A stretch of DNA of 64,000 bases from Arthrobacter sp. YD4 (GCF_030410515.1 NZ_JAUHHD010000001.1:744001-808000), one strand, 5' to 3'. Shown: positions 54,555-63,791, numbered from the stretch's first letter. Numbers and translations are program-made. The notes: a model not told the origin generated them from the letters alone.

Positions 54555-55646
54555 CTAGGCCGGATAGATCGCGACCGCCGCCGCCTTGACCACGAAGTAG
54601 GCCCGAACCCCCGGGGCCAGGGACAGGTCCGCCGACGCGGCGGGGGTGATGTCCGCGGCGAGGTCGCCCGCCCTGACCCTGATCTGGTCACCGTGCGGCT
54701 CCAGGTCCGTGACGGTGACGGCGAAGGCGTTGCGCGGGCTGCCGTGCGGCTGGTCCGGGAAGACGGAGACGGCCGACGGCGGGAACGCCGCCACGCCTGC
54801 CTGGCCCGGGATCGGGGTGTCCTCGTGCCGGCCAGCAAGCTCTGTCACCGGGGAACTCTGGGCACCCGAGCCTCCCGGCCCTTCGCCGGCCTGGTCCGGC
54901 AGCAGTCCGGCAGCCGTCACGGTGCCGGGGATCAGGTTGAGCCCGGCCAGTCCGGCGGCGAACCTGCTCCGTGGCCGCGTGAGCACCTCGCGGGTGGGCC
55001 CCTGCTCCACGATCCGGCCTGCCTCGAGCACCACGACCGTGTCCGCGAGCATGTAGGCGTCCAGGACGTCGTGGGTGACGATGATGGCGCGGCGGCCGGT
55101 CAGCACCCGTTTCAGCAGGCGCCGCAGCAGGGGCGCGGCGTGGACATCCAGGGCGGCCATGGGCTCGTCCAGCAGCAGGAGGCCCGGGTCGGCCGCGAGC
55201 GCGCGGGCCACCGCCACCCGCTGGGCCTGGCCGCCGGAGAGTTCGCCGGGCCGGCGGCCGGCCAGGTCCGTGGCCTCGACCTCGGCCAGCCAGCGGGCGG
55301 CCGCATCCCGGGCCGCGGCGCGTCCGGCGCCGGCGCTGCGGGGGCCGAAGGCGACGTTGTCCAGGGCGGTCAGGTGTGGGAAAAGAAGGGCTTCCTGGGC
55401 CAGCAACGCGGTCCCGCGGCGGTGCGGCGGGGTCCACACGGTGCGGCCGCCGTCGAGGTGGAACAGCGGCCGGCCATCGAGCGCGGCGGTACCGGCGTCC
55501 GGACGGACCAGGCCGGCGATGACGGAGAGCAGAGTGGACTTGCCGGCGCCGTTGGGACCCAGAATGGCCACGGTCTCCCCCACCCCCAGGGTCAGCGAAA
55601 CGTCCAGGCCGCGGTCCGCGACCACGGCGTCGAGCGTGAACGTCAT
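54555..55646 (-). CDS. modC: molybdate ABC transporter ATP-binding protein ModC
   Basis: A 363-residue ATPase: Walker [10 protein letters not shown], signature LSGGQAQRV, Walker [13 protein letters not shown] and H-loop 'VTHDVLDAY'. The C-terminal ~150 residues include a TOBE/Mop domain ('[19 protein letters not shown]') as in molybdate ATPases. ATG overlaps the modB stop. Partner of modB and modA. Confidence 0.93.
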   Translation of the reverse strand: MTFTLDAVVADRGLDVSLTLGVGETVAILGPNGAGKSTLLSVIAGLVRPDAGTAALDGRPLFHLDGGRTVWTPPHRRGTALLAQEALLFPHLTALDNVAFGPRSAGAGRAAARDAAARWLAEVEATDLAGRRPGELSGGQAQRVAVARALAADPGLLLLDEPMAALDVHAAPLLRRLLKRVLTGRRAIIVTHDVLDAYMLADTVVVLEAGRIVEQGPTREVLTRPRSRFAAGLAGLNLIPGTVTAAGLLPDQAGEGPGGSGAQSSPVTELAGRHEDTPIPGQAGVAAFPPSAVSVFPDQPHGSPRNAFAVTVTDLEPHGDQIRVRAGDLAADITPAASADLSLAPGVRAYFVVKAAAVAIYPA

Positions 55647-56497
55647 CGCGTCGCCTCCGCCGGTTCGGCGTTCGGGGTGCGGGACGGCGCGGCGGACGGC
55701 GTACCGGGCCCGCGATAGCTGACCCCGACGACGATGACGGCCACGGCCACCAGGAGCAGCGACAGGGCCACGGCGGCATCCGCATCGGTCTCCCGTTGCA
55801 GGTAGATCTCCAGCGGCAGGGTCCGGGTGATGCCCTGCAGGCTGCCGGCGAAGGTGAGGGTGGCGCCGAACTCGCCCAGGCTGCGGGCGAAGGAGAGGAC
55901 CGCCCCGGAGGCCAGGCCCGGCAGCACCAGCGGCAGCGTGACCCGCCGGAGCACCGTTCCGGGCCGGGCGCCGAGCGTCGCGGCCACGGCCTCGTAGCGC
56001 TGGCCGCCGGCCCGCAGCGCCCCCTCCAGGCTGACCACCAGGAACGGCAGGGCGACGAACGTCTGCGCCAGGACCACCGCCGTCGTGGAGAAGGCAATCT
56101 GGATGCCCGCCACCTCCAGGCCGCGGCCCAACAGCCCCTGCCGGCCGAAGGTGTACAGCAGGGCGATGCCGCCCACCACCGGCGGCAGCACCAGGGGCAA
56201 CAGCACGAAGGACCGGAGCAGCCGCTGCCCAGGGAACTCGCCGCGGGCCAGCACCAGCGCCAGCGGCACCCCCAGGAGGATGCAGACGACGGTGCTCGCC
56301 GCCGCCGTCCGCAGGCTCAGGCCCAGCGCCGTCAGGGAGGCATCCGAGGTCACCAGCGGCAGGAAGTTGGGCCAGTCGACACGGGCCACCACGGCCGCCA
56401 GGGGCAGCAGGATGAACGCGGCGGCGACGACGGCGAGCGCCGCCACCCAGGGTGGGATACCGCTGTAGCCGTGGCGTCTCGCCCCCGGACGCCTCAC
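55643..56497 (-). CDS. modB: molybdate ABC transporter permease ModB
   Basis: A 284-residue permease with five or six helices and the EAA loop '[22 protein letters not shown]'. GTG start overlaps the modA stop (GTGA); its stop overlaps modC (ATGA). The membrane subunit of the molybdate importer. Confidence 0.93.
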   Translation of the reverse strand: MRRPGARRHGYSGIPPWVAALAVVAAAFILLPLAAVVARVDWPNFLPLVTSDASLTALGLSLRTAAASTVVCILLGVPLALVLARGEFPGQRLLRSFVLLPLVLPPVVGGIALLYTFGRQGLLGRGLEVAGIQIAFSTTAVVLAQTFVALPFLVVSLEGALRAGGQRYEAVAATLGARPGTVLRRVTLPLVLPGLASGAVLSFARSLGEFGATLTFAGSLQGITRTLPLEIYLQRETDADAAVALSLLLVAVAVIVVGVSYRGPGTPSAAPSRTPNAEPAEATR

Positions 56498-57258
56498 GGA
56501 CGCCCGAACCCGGCGTCGGCCAGCACCTTCTGGCCCTCGGCGCCGGTGACCTCGTCGAGGAAGGCCTGCGCCAGGTTCTTCTCACGGCCGCCCCGCAGGG
56601 CCGCGATCGGATAGGTGTTGACGGCGGACGCGGCCTCCGGGAAGGGCACGCCCTTGACCTTGCCCGCCGCGCCCAGGACGTCCGTGACGTAGACCAGTCC
56701 GGCGTCGGCCTCCCCCGACGCCACCTTGCCGAGGACGTCGGTGACGGCGGATTCCTCGCTCACCGGCGCCAGGCGCATCCCGGTCTTGCCTTCGACGGCC
56801 ACTGCGGCCGCGCCGCACGGCACCTGCCGTGCGCAGACCACCACGCGGGTGCCCGGCCTGGCCAGGTCCGCGAAGGACGTGATGCCGGCGGGATTGGCTG
56901 GCGGCACCGCGATGGTGAGGGTGTTGGTGGCGAAGTTCCGCGGGCTGCCCTCGGCGAGCCCGGCGCCGGTCACCTTGGCCATGTTCGCGGGATCGGCGGA
57001 GGCGAAGACGTCCGCCGGGGCGCCCTGGCCCAGCTGGGTGGCGAGGTCCGAGGACCCGGCGAAGCTGAGGCTCACCCTGGTGCCGGGGTGGCTGGCTTCG
57101 AAGCTCTGGGCTAGCGCCGTGAAGGGAGCCTTGAGGGAGGCGGCGGCGAAGACCGTGAGGACCCGTGCCCCGGAGCCGGAGCCGCCGGTGGCGCCGCAAC
57201 CGGCGGTGCCCGCGGCCAGGACTGCGGTCAGGAGGATGGCGGCTGTTCGGCGGCTCAT
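56494..57258 (-). CDS. modA: molybdate ABC transporter substrate-binding lipoprotein ModA
   Basis: A 254-residue lipoprotein with signal peptide and lipobox (LAAGTAGC, Cys21). The mature part matches ModA: '[19 protein letters not shown]', '[20 protein letters not shown]', 'ASADPANM' and '[22 protein letters not shown]'. It binds molybdate or tungstate outside the membrane. Overlaps the upstream HTH-TOBE gene by four bases. Confidence 0.95.
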   Translation of the reverse strand: MSRRTAAILLTAVLAAGTAGCGATGGSGSGARVLTVFAAASLKAPFTALAQSFEASHPGTRVSLSFAGSSDLATQLGQGAPADVFASADPANMAKVTGAGLAEGSPRNFATNTLTIAVPPANPAGITSFADLARPGTRVVVCARQVPCGAAAVAVEGKTGMRLAPVSEESAVTDVLGKVASGEADAGLVYVTDVLGAAGKVKGVPFPEAASAVNTYPIAALRGGREKNLAQAFLDEVTGAEGQKVLADAGFGRP

Positions 57259-57695
57259 GCCTGGGTCTTCCCGTTCGGGCCGCCGTCGTGCGGACCGCTT
57301 CCGTGCGGGCTCTCGATGATCACAGTGGTGGCTTTGACGACGGCGGTGGCGACGGAGCCGAGTTCCAGCCCGAGGTCCCGGACGGCCTCGCTGCTCATCA
57401 GCGACACCACCCGGAATGGTCCGCACTGCAGCTCCACCTGCGCCATGACCGTGTCCGCGGTGATGCCGGTGACCAGGCCGACGAACCGGTTGCGGGCCGA
57501 ACTGCCGCCGCGGGACGGATCCTCGGGGAGCCTGGCCTGGTCCCGGGCGACGCCGGCGAGCTCCAGCCCGTCCACCACCAGCCGGCCGGCGTCGTCCCGG
57601 TGCGGGGTCAGGGTTCCGCTCTCGGTCCAGCGGCGGACGGTGTCGTCGCTGACACCCAGGAACCGGGCCGCTTCGGAGACGCGAAAAGTAGGCAT
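57255..57695 (-). CDS. HTH-TOBE molybdenum-binding regulator
   Basis: A 146-residue protein with an N-terminal excisionase/MerR-like HTH ('FRVSEAARFLGVSDDTVRRW', residues ~4-23) and a C-terminal TOBE/molbindin domain ('SARNRFVGLVTGITADTVMAQVELQ'). It probably senses molybdate and controls the modABC genes downstream, which it overlaps. TATAGT is six bases before the ATG at 57695, so leaderless. The palindrome at 57709-57722 just upstream of the -10 box may be its operator. Confidence 0.88.
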   Translation of the reverse strand: MPTFRVSEAARFLGVSDDTVRRWTESGTLTPHRDDAGRLVVDGLELAGVARDQARLPEDPSRGGSSARNRFVGLVTGITADTVMAQVELQCGPFRVVSLMSSEAVRDLGLELGSVATAVVKATTVIIESPHGSGPHDGGPNGKTQA

Positions 57696-57701
57696 GCCGC
57701 C

Positions 57702-57707
57702 ACTATA
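57702..57707 (-). promoter_or_regulatory. -10 box of the mod operon
   Basis: TATAGT on the minus strand, six bases before the ATG at 57695. Confidence 0.55.
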
Positions 57708-57708
57708 G

Positions 57709-57722
57709 TCCGCAAATGCGGA
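57709..57722. promoter_or_regulatory. candidate operator of the mod operon
   Basis: TCCGCAAATGCGGA is a 6-2-6 palindrome adjacent to the mod -10 box; CCGCATTT recurs near 57741, 30 bases away. Confidence 0.5.
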
Positions 57723-57855
57723 TTCCATGACGCGTTGGGACCGCATTTGAGGATCTTCGGCAAGCGCCGCGGGCGCCGGCTCACCATGGTTCCGCCGGAC
57801 CATCCGGCCTACCATGGGAGGGTGGGGTGGGCCCCGGTCGGCTAGGAGCACAGCC

Positions 57856-59190
57856 ATGGAATGGGTCCGGCCGGAGGACACGGCCTACGACGAAACGCGT
57901 AAACTCTTCAACGCCATGATCGACCGGCGCCCGGCCGTCATCGCCCGATGCGCCGGCGCCGCGGACGTGGCCGAGGCCCTCGCGCACGCCCGCGCCAACA
58001 GGCTCGACGTCGCCGTCCGGGCCGGCGGGCACTCGGTGGCGGGAATGTCCACGAACGACGGCGGACTGGTGGTGGACGTCCGGCCGATGAAGTCCATCAC
58101 GGTGGACCCGGACAACCGCACCGTCACGGTCGGCGCCGGGGTCACCTGGGGCGAATTCGACCGGGCCACCCAGGAGCATGGGCTGGCCAGCACCGGCGGA
58201 CGGGCCTCCACCACGGGCGTGGCCGGCTTCACCCTGGGCGGCGGATCGGGATGGCTGGAGCGTTCCTACGGCTTCGCCTGCGACAACCTGCAATCGGTAG
58301 ACCTGGTCACCGCGGACGGAGACCGCGTCACGGCGAGCGCCGTCGAGAATCCGGAGCTGTTCTGGGCCCTGCACGGGGGCGGCGGCAATTTCGGCGTGGC
58401 CACCGGCTTCACCTTTGGGCTGCACGACCTGGGGCCCACCGTGCACGCCGGCATCATGCTCTTCCGTGGCGAAGACGCACCCGACCTGGCCCGCGCCTAC
58501 CGTGACATCTCCCTGAAGGCACCGGACGCCGTCGGCACGGCACTGGTGTTCCTCACGGCGCCCCCGGAACCCTTCGTTCCCGAGGATATGGTGGGCAAAC
58601 CCGCCGTCGGCCTGGCATACCTCTACGCCGGCGACCCGGCTGCCGGGGCCGAGGAGGCCGCCCCGTTCCGTGCGCTGGGGCCCGCCGTCGACCTGGTGGG
58701 CGACATGGACTACACCGCCTTCCAGTGCATGATCGATGACCCGCCCGACCTCTACCACTACTGGAGCGCCGAGTACCACGACGAGTTGCCGGACGCCGCG
58801 CTGGACGTGATCGTGGATGCGGCGAGCCGCCTTCCCGGACCCCACTCCCAGCACCTCGTGGCCCGGTGGGGCGGCGCCGTGGCCGGCCCCGCAGCGGCGC
58901 AGACTCCGCTGCAGAACCGCGGCGCCCAGTGGGTGACGCACCCGTACGGCATGGAGGCGTCGGCGGCGGCCGCGGAGGAGGCCAAGGCCTGGGTCAAGCA
59001 GTTCCGTCGGGACATCGCCCCCTACGCCAACGGCGGAGTCTGGCTGAACTTCGTCGGTGACGAGGGCCGGGACCGGGTCCGTGCCGCCTTTGGCGAGGAG
59101 AACTACGGGCGGCTGGCCCGGGTGAAACGCGAGTTCGATCCGGAGAACGTCTTCCGCGGCAACCAGAACATCCTGCCGGCCGCCTCGTAA
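57856..59190 (+). CDS. FAD-binding oxidoreductase (berberine bridge-type)
   Basis: A 444-residue VAO/PCMH-type flavoprotein. His of 'VRAGGHSVAGM' is the usual covalent FAD site, with 'GVAGFTLGGGSGWLERSYG' and 'GGGGNFGVATGF' completing the FAD domain. It ends 'VKREFDPENVFRGNQNI', the berberine-bridge C-terminal signature. Substrate unknown (sugars, alkaloid-like, or glucooligosaccharides in relatives). ATG at 57856 follows TAGGAG. Divergent from the mod operon. Confidence 0.92.
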   Translation: MEWVRPEDTAYDETRKLFNAMIDRRPAVIARCAGAADVAEALAHARANRLDVAVRAGGHSVAGMSTNDGGLVVDVRPMKSITVDPDNRTVTVGAGVTWGEFDRATQEHGLASTGGRASTTGVAGFTLGGGSGWLERSYGFACDNLQSVDLVTADGDRVTASAVENPELFWALHGGGGNFGVATGFTFGLHDLGPTVHAGIMLFRGEDAPDLARAYRDISLKAPDAVGTALVFLTAPPEPFVPEDMVGKPAVGLAYLYAGDPAAGAEEAAPFRALGPAVDLVGDMDYTAFQCMIDDPPDLYHYWSAEYHDELPDAALDVIVDAASRLPGPHSQHLVARWGGAVAGPAAAQTPLQNRGAQWVTHPYGMEASAAAAEEAKAWVKQFRRDIAPYANGGVWLNFVGDEGRDRVRAAFGEENYGRLARVKREFDPENVFRGNQNILPAAS

Positions 59191-59193
59191 ACT
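59188..59193 (+). promoter_or_regulatory. -10 box overlapping the preceding stop codon
   Basis: TAAACT includes the TAA stop of the flavoprotein gene and lies six bases before the next ATG at 59200. Confidence 0.45.
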
Positions 59194-59199
59194 GCCGGA

Positions 59200-60069
59200 A
59201 TGGCCATCTACATCGATCCCCCGCTCTGGCCCGCCCACGGCACCGTCTTCTCGCACCTGGTGTCCGACAGCTCCCTTGAGGAGTTGCACGCGTTCGCGGG
59301 GGCGGCGGGAATCCCGGAGCGGGCGTTCGACGGCGACCACTACGACGTCGCCGAGGCCCGCTTCGACGCGCTGGTGGCCGCCGGCGCCATCCCGGTGGAG
59401 GGCCGGGTCCTGGTGCGCAAGCTGATCGCCAGCGGACTCCGGATTCCCGCCCGGAGGCGCAACGGCTCCCTGAAGCTGCCGCTCCTGACGCGCTGGAACG
59501 AGACCCTGCCCGGCCACGACGCGCTCTTCCTGGACCTCCTGGACCGGTGGGGTGAGGAGCACCGGAACTACCACGGCCGCACCCACCTGCTCGCGGTGCT
59601 GGAGGCGCTGGACTGGCTGGCCGCTCCCGGCCTGCCGTCCCGGACGGTGCGCCTGGCGGCCTGGTTCCATGACGCGGTTTACCACGGGATCGCGGGCGAG
59701 GACGAGGAGGAGTCCGCGCGCCTGGCCGAGGAACGGCTGGCCCACACCGGCCTGCCCGACGGCGAGGCGGAGGAGGTGGGGCGGCTGGTGCGGATGACGG
59801 CGGACCACCGGCCCGAGCCGGGCGACGACGCCGCGGCCCTCCTCAGCGACGCCGACCTCTCCATCCTCGGGAGCGACCCCGCAGAGTACGCCCGCTACCT
59901 CGCGGCCGTGCGGAAAGACTTCGCGCACATCGGCGACGCCGACTTCGCCGCCGGCCGCGCCGCCGTCGTCCGGCAACTGCTGGCACAGGAGCCGCTCTTC
60001 CACACCAGGCGCGGGCGGTCCCTCTGGGAAGACACCGCGCGGCGGAACCTCGCGGGCGAACTGGCTTAG
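59200..60069 (+). CDS. DUF4031-HD domain fusion protein
   Basis: A 289-residue protein. Residues 1-85 are a DUF4031 domain ('MAIYIDPPLWPAHGTVFSHLVSD' pattern), and ~95-280 form an HD-type metal-dependent hydrolase: His in 'YHGRTHLLAVLEAL', HD in 'AAWFHDAVYH', and Asp in 'LLSDADLSIL'. The HD half resembles predicted phosphohydrolases of unknown substrate. Both domains on one chain suggest a shared substrate or regulation. Leaderless start likely. Confidence 0.85.
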   Translation: MAIYIDPPLWPAHGTVFSHLVSDSSLEELHAFAGAAGIPERAFDGDHYDVAEARFDALVAAGAIPVEGRVLVRKLIASGLRIPARRRNGSLKLPLLTRWNETLPGHDALFLDLLDRWGEEHRNYHGRTHLLAVLEALDWLAAPGLPSRTVRLAAWFHDAVYHGIAGEDEEESARLAEERLAHTGLPDGEAEEVGRLVRMTADHRPEPGDDAAALLSDADLSILGSDPAEYARYLAAVRKDFAHIGDADFAAGRAAVVRQLLAQEPLFHTRRGRSLWEDTARRNLAGELA

Positions 60070-60082
60070 GCTCCGGGCCGCC

Positions 60083-60598
60083 TCACCGGTCCCCGGACCC
60101 GCCGGCTGCGCGGCGGAGATGATCGGCGAGCCGGTCGAAGGATTCGCGCCAGCCGGAACCGTGGGCGTCCCGGTGGTCGGCGGTATCGAAGGGGCCCTGG
60201 GTGAAGACCAGCCGGGTGCCGCCGTCGATATCCTCGAGCCGGAAGGCGCCCTCGGTTTCGAAGCCGCGGGTTCCGTCCACCTTTTCCCAGGCATGGGTGA
60301 AGACGAACAGTGTGGGCGGCTCGAGATCGGTGATTACTCCGCTGAACCAGTGTTCCTGGCCGGTCGCGTCCTCAAGGAGGCAAGCCCGGTACGGGGTGCC
60401 GATTTCCAGGTCCGCGTCGATGGTTTCGCGCAGTGCCCGGAAGCCCCGCGGCCCCCACCAGAGGGCCGCCTGGTCCGGATCGACCAGCGCCGCCCAGACT
60501 GCACGGGCGGGCACCTGGAACTCGCGGGTGATTACCAGCGTGAGCTCGTCCTGTTCCGGCACGGCCTCCGCACCGGTGGATTCTGCGTTCTCCAGCAT
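60083..60598 (-). CDS. SRPBCC (AHSA1-like) family protein
   Basis: A 171-residue START-like protein: 'LVITREFQVPARAVWAALVDP', 'LWWGPRGF' and the C-terminal 'WRESFDRLADHL' are typical of AHSA1/polyketide-cyclase-like proteins annotated as activators or ligand binders. AGGGAGAGGG precedes the ATG. Convergent with the DUF4031-HD gene. Confidence 0.9.
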   Translation of the reverse strand: MLENAESTGAEAVPEQDELTLVITREFQVPARAVWAALVDPDQAALWWGPRGFRALRETIDADLEIGTPYRACLLEDATGQEHWFSGVITDLEPPTLFVFTHAWEKVDGTRGFETEGAFRLEDIDGGTRLVFTQGPFDTADHRDAHGSGWRESFDRLADHLRRAAGGSGDR

Positions 60599-60640
60599 TG
60601 CCCTCTCCCTCCGCGCTGCGGCGACGGTTGAGTCTGTTTA

Positions 60641-61042
60641 CTAGCGGTAGACGCCGGCGAACGGCCGGTCCGTCGTGACGATCTGCTTGCCCAATGGCAT
60701 CAGGGACACCGGGATCAGCTTGAGGTTGGCGATGGCCAGCGGGATCCCGATGATGGTCACGGCCATGGCGAACGCGGTCACCACGTGGCCCACGGCGATC
60801 CAGATGCCGGCCAACAGCAGCCAGATGACGTTGCCCAGCAGGGACAGGGCACCGCCGCCGCCGGGCCGGTCCACCACGGCGCGGCCGAAGGGCCACAGGG
60901 CGTAGGACGCGATCCGGAAGGAGGCCAGGCCCCAGGGGATGGTGACGATCAGCAGGCAGCAGACGACGCCGGCCGCGAAGTAGCCCAGCGCGAGCCACAG
61001 TCCCCCGAACAGCAGCCAGATGATGTTGAGCAGAGTCTTCAT
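60641..61042 (-). CDS. YccF family inner membrane protein
   Basis: A 133-residue protein with two YccF repeats: 'NIIWLLFGGLWLALGYF' plus 'IPWGLASFRIASYALWPFG', and 'NVIWLLLAGIWIAVGHV' plus 'IPLAIANLKLIPVSLMPLG'. Four membrane helices. Function is unknown in E. coli. Confidence 0.92.
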   Translation of the reverse strand: MKTLLNIIWLLFGGLWLALGYFAAGVVCCLLIVTIPWGLASFRIASYALWPFGRAVVDRPGGGGALSLLGNVIWLLLAGIWIAVGHVVTAFAMAVTIIGIPLAIANLKLIPVSLMPLGKQIVTTDRPFAGVYR

Positions 61043-61221
61043 GGCACCATTCTCCCCCGTCGGCGGTGGATCTGTCCTCGGGGATGGCCCTGAACCGCCC
61101 CTGAATCCGTGGCCCCGGTATGGACGCCGGCGCCGGGCACTGTCCGGGGACGCGTGCCCCGGTTTACCCTAGGGGCAGGCCGGGCTGCTGCCCGGAAACG
61201 GCCTGCTGAAGGGCGGAACGC

Positions 61222-62307
61222 GTGGGTTCGTGGCTGGGAGTGAGCCGCCGGCGATCCCCCGTGGCCGCACTCTCCGCCCTCCTGGCGCTGGGGCTGCTGG
61301 CTGGCTGCACCGGCGGCAGTCCGCAGCCGCCGTCGTCCGGCACGCCGTCGGGGACGGCATCCGGGACCAGGGCGCCCCGCTCCACTCCTGCTCAGCCACC
61401 CGTCGTCTTCACCGCACAGGGCGACATCGGCGTCGGCTCCAAGGCCCGCAAGGTGCTCGAAGCGGTCGCGAAGATCAAGCCGGCACTGAATCTGGCGCTG
61501 GGCGACTTCAGCTACCAGGCCGGCCTCGAACAGCAGTTCTGCGACATGGTCACCGGCGTCCTGGGCACCGGCTTCCCCTATGAACTCGTCACCGGCAACC
61601 ACGAGAGCGACGGGCACGACGGCAACATCGCCACCTTCGCCCAGTGCCTGCCGAACCGGCTGCCCGGGCTGGTGGGTGAGTACGGCACGCAGTGGTACGC
61701 CGACGTGCCCCAAGAGAACCCACTGGTCCGCATCGTCATGGTCTCCCCCGGGATCAAGTTCCGGGACGGCAAAACCCTGGACTACGGCCGCGGCAGCGAG
61801 CGCTGGAAGTGGACCGCGGACGCGCTGGACGGGGCGAAGGAACGGAACATCCCCTGGACGGTGGTGGGCATGCACACCCCGTGTTTCAACCTGGGCGCCT
61901 ACTCCTGCCAGCCCGGCGCGGACTTCACCAACCTGCTGATCGAGAAGAAGGTGGACCTGGTCCTCACCGGCCATCAGCACCTGTACCAGCGCACGCACCA
62001 ACTGGGCCACAGTCCGGACTGCCCCGCCCTGGTCCCGGATGAATTCTCGAAACAGTGCCTGGGTGGCACCGGCAGCACGCTCAACCAGGGCCGCGGCACG
62101 GTGTTCGCCGGCGTCGGGATCGGCGGGGTGGGGCTGCACGACGTCCGCGAGGAAGATCCCGAGGCCGGCTACTTCGCGGAGTGGTCCGGCAAGAACGTCA
62201 AGCCCACCTACGGCACGCTGAAGGTGTCCGTGGGAGAGGACGCGCTGACCGCCGCACTGGTCCCGGCCGAGGGCAGCTTCACGGACACCTTCACCATCAC
62301 GCGGTGA
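61222..62307 (+). CDS. metallophosphoesterase, lipoprotein
   Basis: A 361-residue protein with a signal peptide and lipobox (LGLLAGC, Cys ~29), then a Ser/Thr/Pro-rich linker and a calcineurin-like phosphoesterase domain: 'GDIGVG', 'LALGDFSYQ', GNHE, 'VGMHTP' and 'TGHQHLYQR' supply the metal ligands. It would act outside the membrane on phosphate esters. GTG start at 61222 behind AAGGGCGG. Resembles purple-acid-phosphatase-type secreted enzymes. Confidence 0.9.
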   Translation: MGSWLGVSRRRSPVAALSALLALGLLAGCTGGSPQPPSSGTPSGTASGTRAPRSTPAQPPVVFTAQGDIGVGSKARKVLEAVAKIKPALNLALGDFSYQAGLEQQFCDMVTGVLGTGFPYELVTGNHESDGHDGNIATFAQCLPNRLPGLVGEYGTQWYADVPQENPLVRIVMVSPGIKFRDGKTLDYGRGSERWKWTADALDGAKERNIPWTVVGMHTPCFNLGAYSCQPGADFTNLLIEKKVDLVLTGHQHLYQRTHQLGHSPDCPALVPDEFSKQCLGGTGSTLNQGRGTVFAGVGIGGVGLHDVREEDPEAGYFAEWSGKNVKPTYGTLKVSVGEDALTAALVPAEGSFTDTFTITR

Positions 62308-62323
62308 CCGCGCCTTGGGTGGC

Positions 62324-62353
62324 CCGGCCCTTTGCCTGCACCGATGGGGCCGG
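62324..62353. terminator. bidirectional terminator hairpin
   Basis: CCGGCCC (62324-62330) pairs with GGGCCGG (62347-62353) in the short gap between the phosphoesterase gene and the convergent trpF. Confidence 0.5.
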
Positions 62354-62953
62354 TCAGTGCCCCTTGGCGGCGGTGACGAAGGCCGTGACCCGGGCCGGGT
62401 CCTTGACCCCGCGGGAAACCTCGACGCCGGAGGAGACGTCCACACCCCACGCACCGGCCGCCGCGGCAGCGTCTGCCACGTTCGCCGGGTCCAGCCCGCC
62501 GGCCAGCAGCCAGTGCCGGTCCCCCAGCCCCCGGGCGCGGACCGAGGCGTAGTCCCAGGCTTCGCCGGAGCCGGGCACGGCGGCGTCGACCAGCAGCAGG
62601 TCCTCGCCCCAGTCGGCGAAGGCTTCCGGTGCCGCGGACATCGTGATCGCCCGGATCAGCCTCATCCCGGCGTCGTGGACCACCCGGACGTCCTCCCGGG
62701 TCCGGTCGCCGTGCAGCTGGACCCAGTCCAGCCCGGCGTCCCGTGCCGCGGCGACGGCGTCGGCCGCCGGTTCGTGCCGGAAGACGCCCACCGCGGGAAC
62801 CCCTGACGGCACGCTGGGCAGCAGTTCGCGGACCCGGTCCGGCGCCACCTGACGGGGGCTGGCGGTCAGGACGAAGCCCACCGCGTCCGCCCCGGCGTCG
62901 ACGGCGGCCCGGACGGCCTCGCTGGTGCTCAGACCGCATACCTTGACGAACAT
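62354..62953 (-). CDS. trpF: phosphoribosylanthranilate isomerase TrpF
   Basis: A 199-residue TIM barrel: catalytic Cys in 'VKVCGLS' and Asp in 'LLLVDAAVPGSGEAWDY', with the phosphate-binding 'LAGGLDPANV' and 'GVDVSSGVE'. It converts PRA to CdRP in tryptophan synthesis. Other trp genes are not near. Many actinobacteria lack trpF and use the dual-function PriA, so this copy may be redundant or divergent. The upstream region contains an 8-base tandem repeat. Confidence 0.9.
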   Translation of the reverse strand: MFVKVCGLSTSEAVRAAVDAGADAVGFVLTASPRQVAPDRVRELLPSVPSGVPAVGVFRHEPAADAVAAARDAGLDWVQLHGDRTREDVRVVHDAGMRLIRAITMSAAPEAFADWGEDLLLVDAAVPGSGEAWDYASVRARGLGDRHWLLAGGLDPANVADAAAAAGAWGVDVSSGVEVSRGVKDPARVTAFVTAAKGH

Positions 62954-62990
62954 TCCGGCTCCCTACCGCTGCGCATTGTCGCTTTCACCG

Positions 62991-63022
62991 CTGTGCTGCT
63001 GTGTTGCTGTGTTGCTGTGTTG
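62991..63022. repeat. 8-base tandem repeat
   Basis: Four tandem units, CTGTGCTG then CTGTGTTG three times, in the trpF-hutD intergenic region. Confidence 0.8.
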
Positions 63023-63066
63023 CTTCGACGTTAGCAAGTCCCGCGCCCGGCCACCGGCGCCGCGGC

Positions 63067-63072
63067 TAGGCT
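63067..63072 (+). promoter_or_regulatory. -10 box of hutD-like gene
   Basis: TAGGCT six bases before the ATG at 63079. Confidence 0.4.
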
Positions 63073-63078
63073 GATCCC

Positions 63079-63630
63079 ATGGACATCATCCGTTACGCCG
63101 ACCTCAAACCCGCCCCCTGGCGCAACGGCGGTGGCACCACCCGTGAACTGGCCCGCTTCCCGCTCGACGCGGCCGACGGCGGCTGGGACTGGCGGGTAAG
63201 CATCGCGGAGGTCGGCAAGGCCGGAGACTTTTCCGCGTTCCCCGGGATGGAGCGGGTCCTCACCGTGGTGAACGGCGACCTGCTGTTCCTCACGGTCGAC
63301 GGCGCCGAGCACCCGCTGGAAAAGTACCGCCCGTTCCGGTTCTCCGGCGACGCCGACGCGGCCGGTGCCCTGCCCACCGGCGACATTCGGGACCTGAATG
63401 TCATCTGCCGGCGGGGCGCCTTCAAGGGCTTCACCTCCATCATCGAACTGTCCAAGAAACGGGCACACCCGGTCTTCGAGGGGCAGTTCGGCATCCTGCT
63501 GCAGGGCCAGGCGACGGCGGACGGCGAGGCGCTGGGCCGGTACGACGCCGTCGTCGGCTCTGACACGGCGACGCCCGAGATCCTGGGCCGCGGCTTCCTT
63601 GCCGTCGTCTCGATCGACCCTGTCGACTGA
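63079..63630 (+). CDS. HutD/Ves family protein
   Basis: A 183-residue cupin-fold protein: 'PAPWRNGGGTTRELARFP', 'WRVSIAEVGKAGDFSAFPGMERVLTVV' pattern and 'PFRFSGDADAAGAL'. HutD is linked to histidine use in pseudomonads and Ves to cold growth in E. coli; exact role unknown. No hut genes are adjacent. Leaderless start likely. Confidence 0.9.
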   Translation: MDIIRYADLKPAPWRNGGGTTRELARFPLDAADGGWDWRVSIAEVGKAGDFSAFPGMERVLTVVNGDLLFLTVDGAEHPLEKYRPFRFSGDADAAGALPTGDIRDLNVICRRGAFKGFTSIIELSKKRAHPVFEGQFGILLQGQATADGEALGRYDAVVGSDTATPEILGRGFLAVVSIDPVD

Positions 63631-63708
63631 TTGACCCCGGTCGTCTCGGTGAACCCGTCCTCTCAGGAAACCCAGTCCAGCCGGAGGCCTAGCCCCCGGA
63701 TTTTGCTA

Positions 63709-63714
63709 GGCTGA
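63709..63714 (+). promoter_or_regulatory. -10 box of the SMR gene
   Basis: TAGGCT, about 23 bases before the riboswitch aptamer, so the transcript would carry it in its leader. Confidence 0.4.
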
Positions 63715-63736
63715 AGGCAAGGCCGGATCCCGGCCT

Positions 63737-63777
63737 CCGGACGACGGTTCAGTACCCGGCACGCGACAAGACTGGCC
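63737..63777 (+). ncRNA. guanidine-III riboswitch (mini-ykkC-III class)
   Basis: The segment follows the ykkC-III consensus: CCGGACGA at 63737, GTACCCGG at 63752-63759 (its CCGG pairs with the first CCGG), then GCGACAAGACTGG. ACTGG-CC at the 3' end pairs with GGTT-CAGT in the first loop, with one bulge, giving the pseudoknot. It lies 14 bases before an SMR-family exporter, the usual guanidine-III target. Confidence 0.85.
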
Positions 63778-63791
63778 AAAGGATTGTTGTC

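Noticed and set aside
62991..63022. The tandem repeat as a CRISPR-like array.
   Set aside because: Units of 8 bases without spacers; no cas genes.
63737..63777. Guanidine-I or guanidine-II riboswitch in front of the SMR gene.
   Set aside because: The long guanidine-I leader motifs and the paired ACGR hairpins of guanidine-II are absent; the guanidine-III order fits instead.
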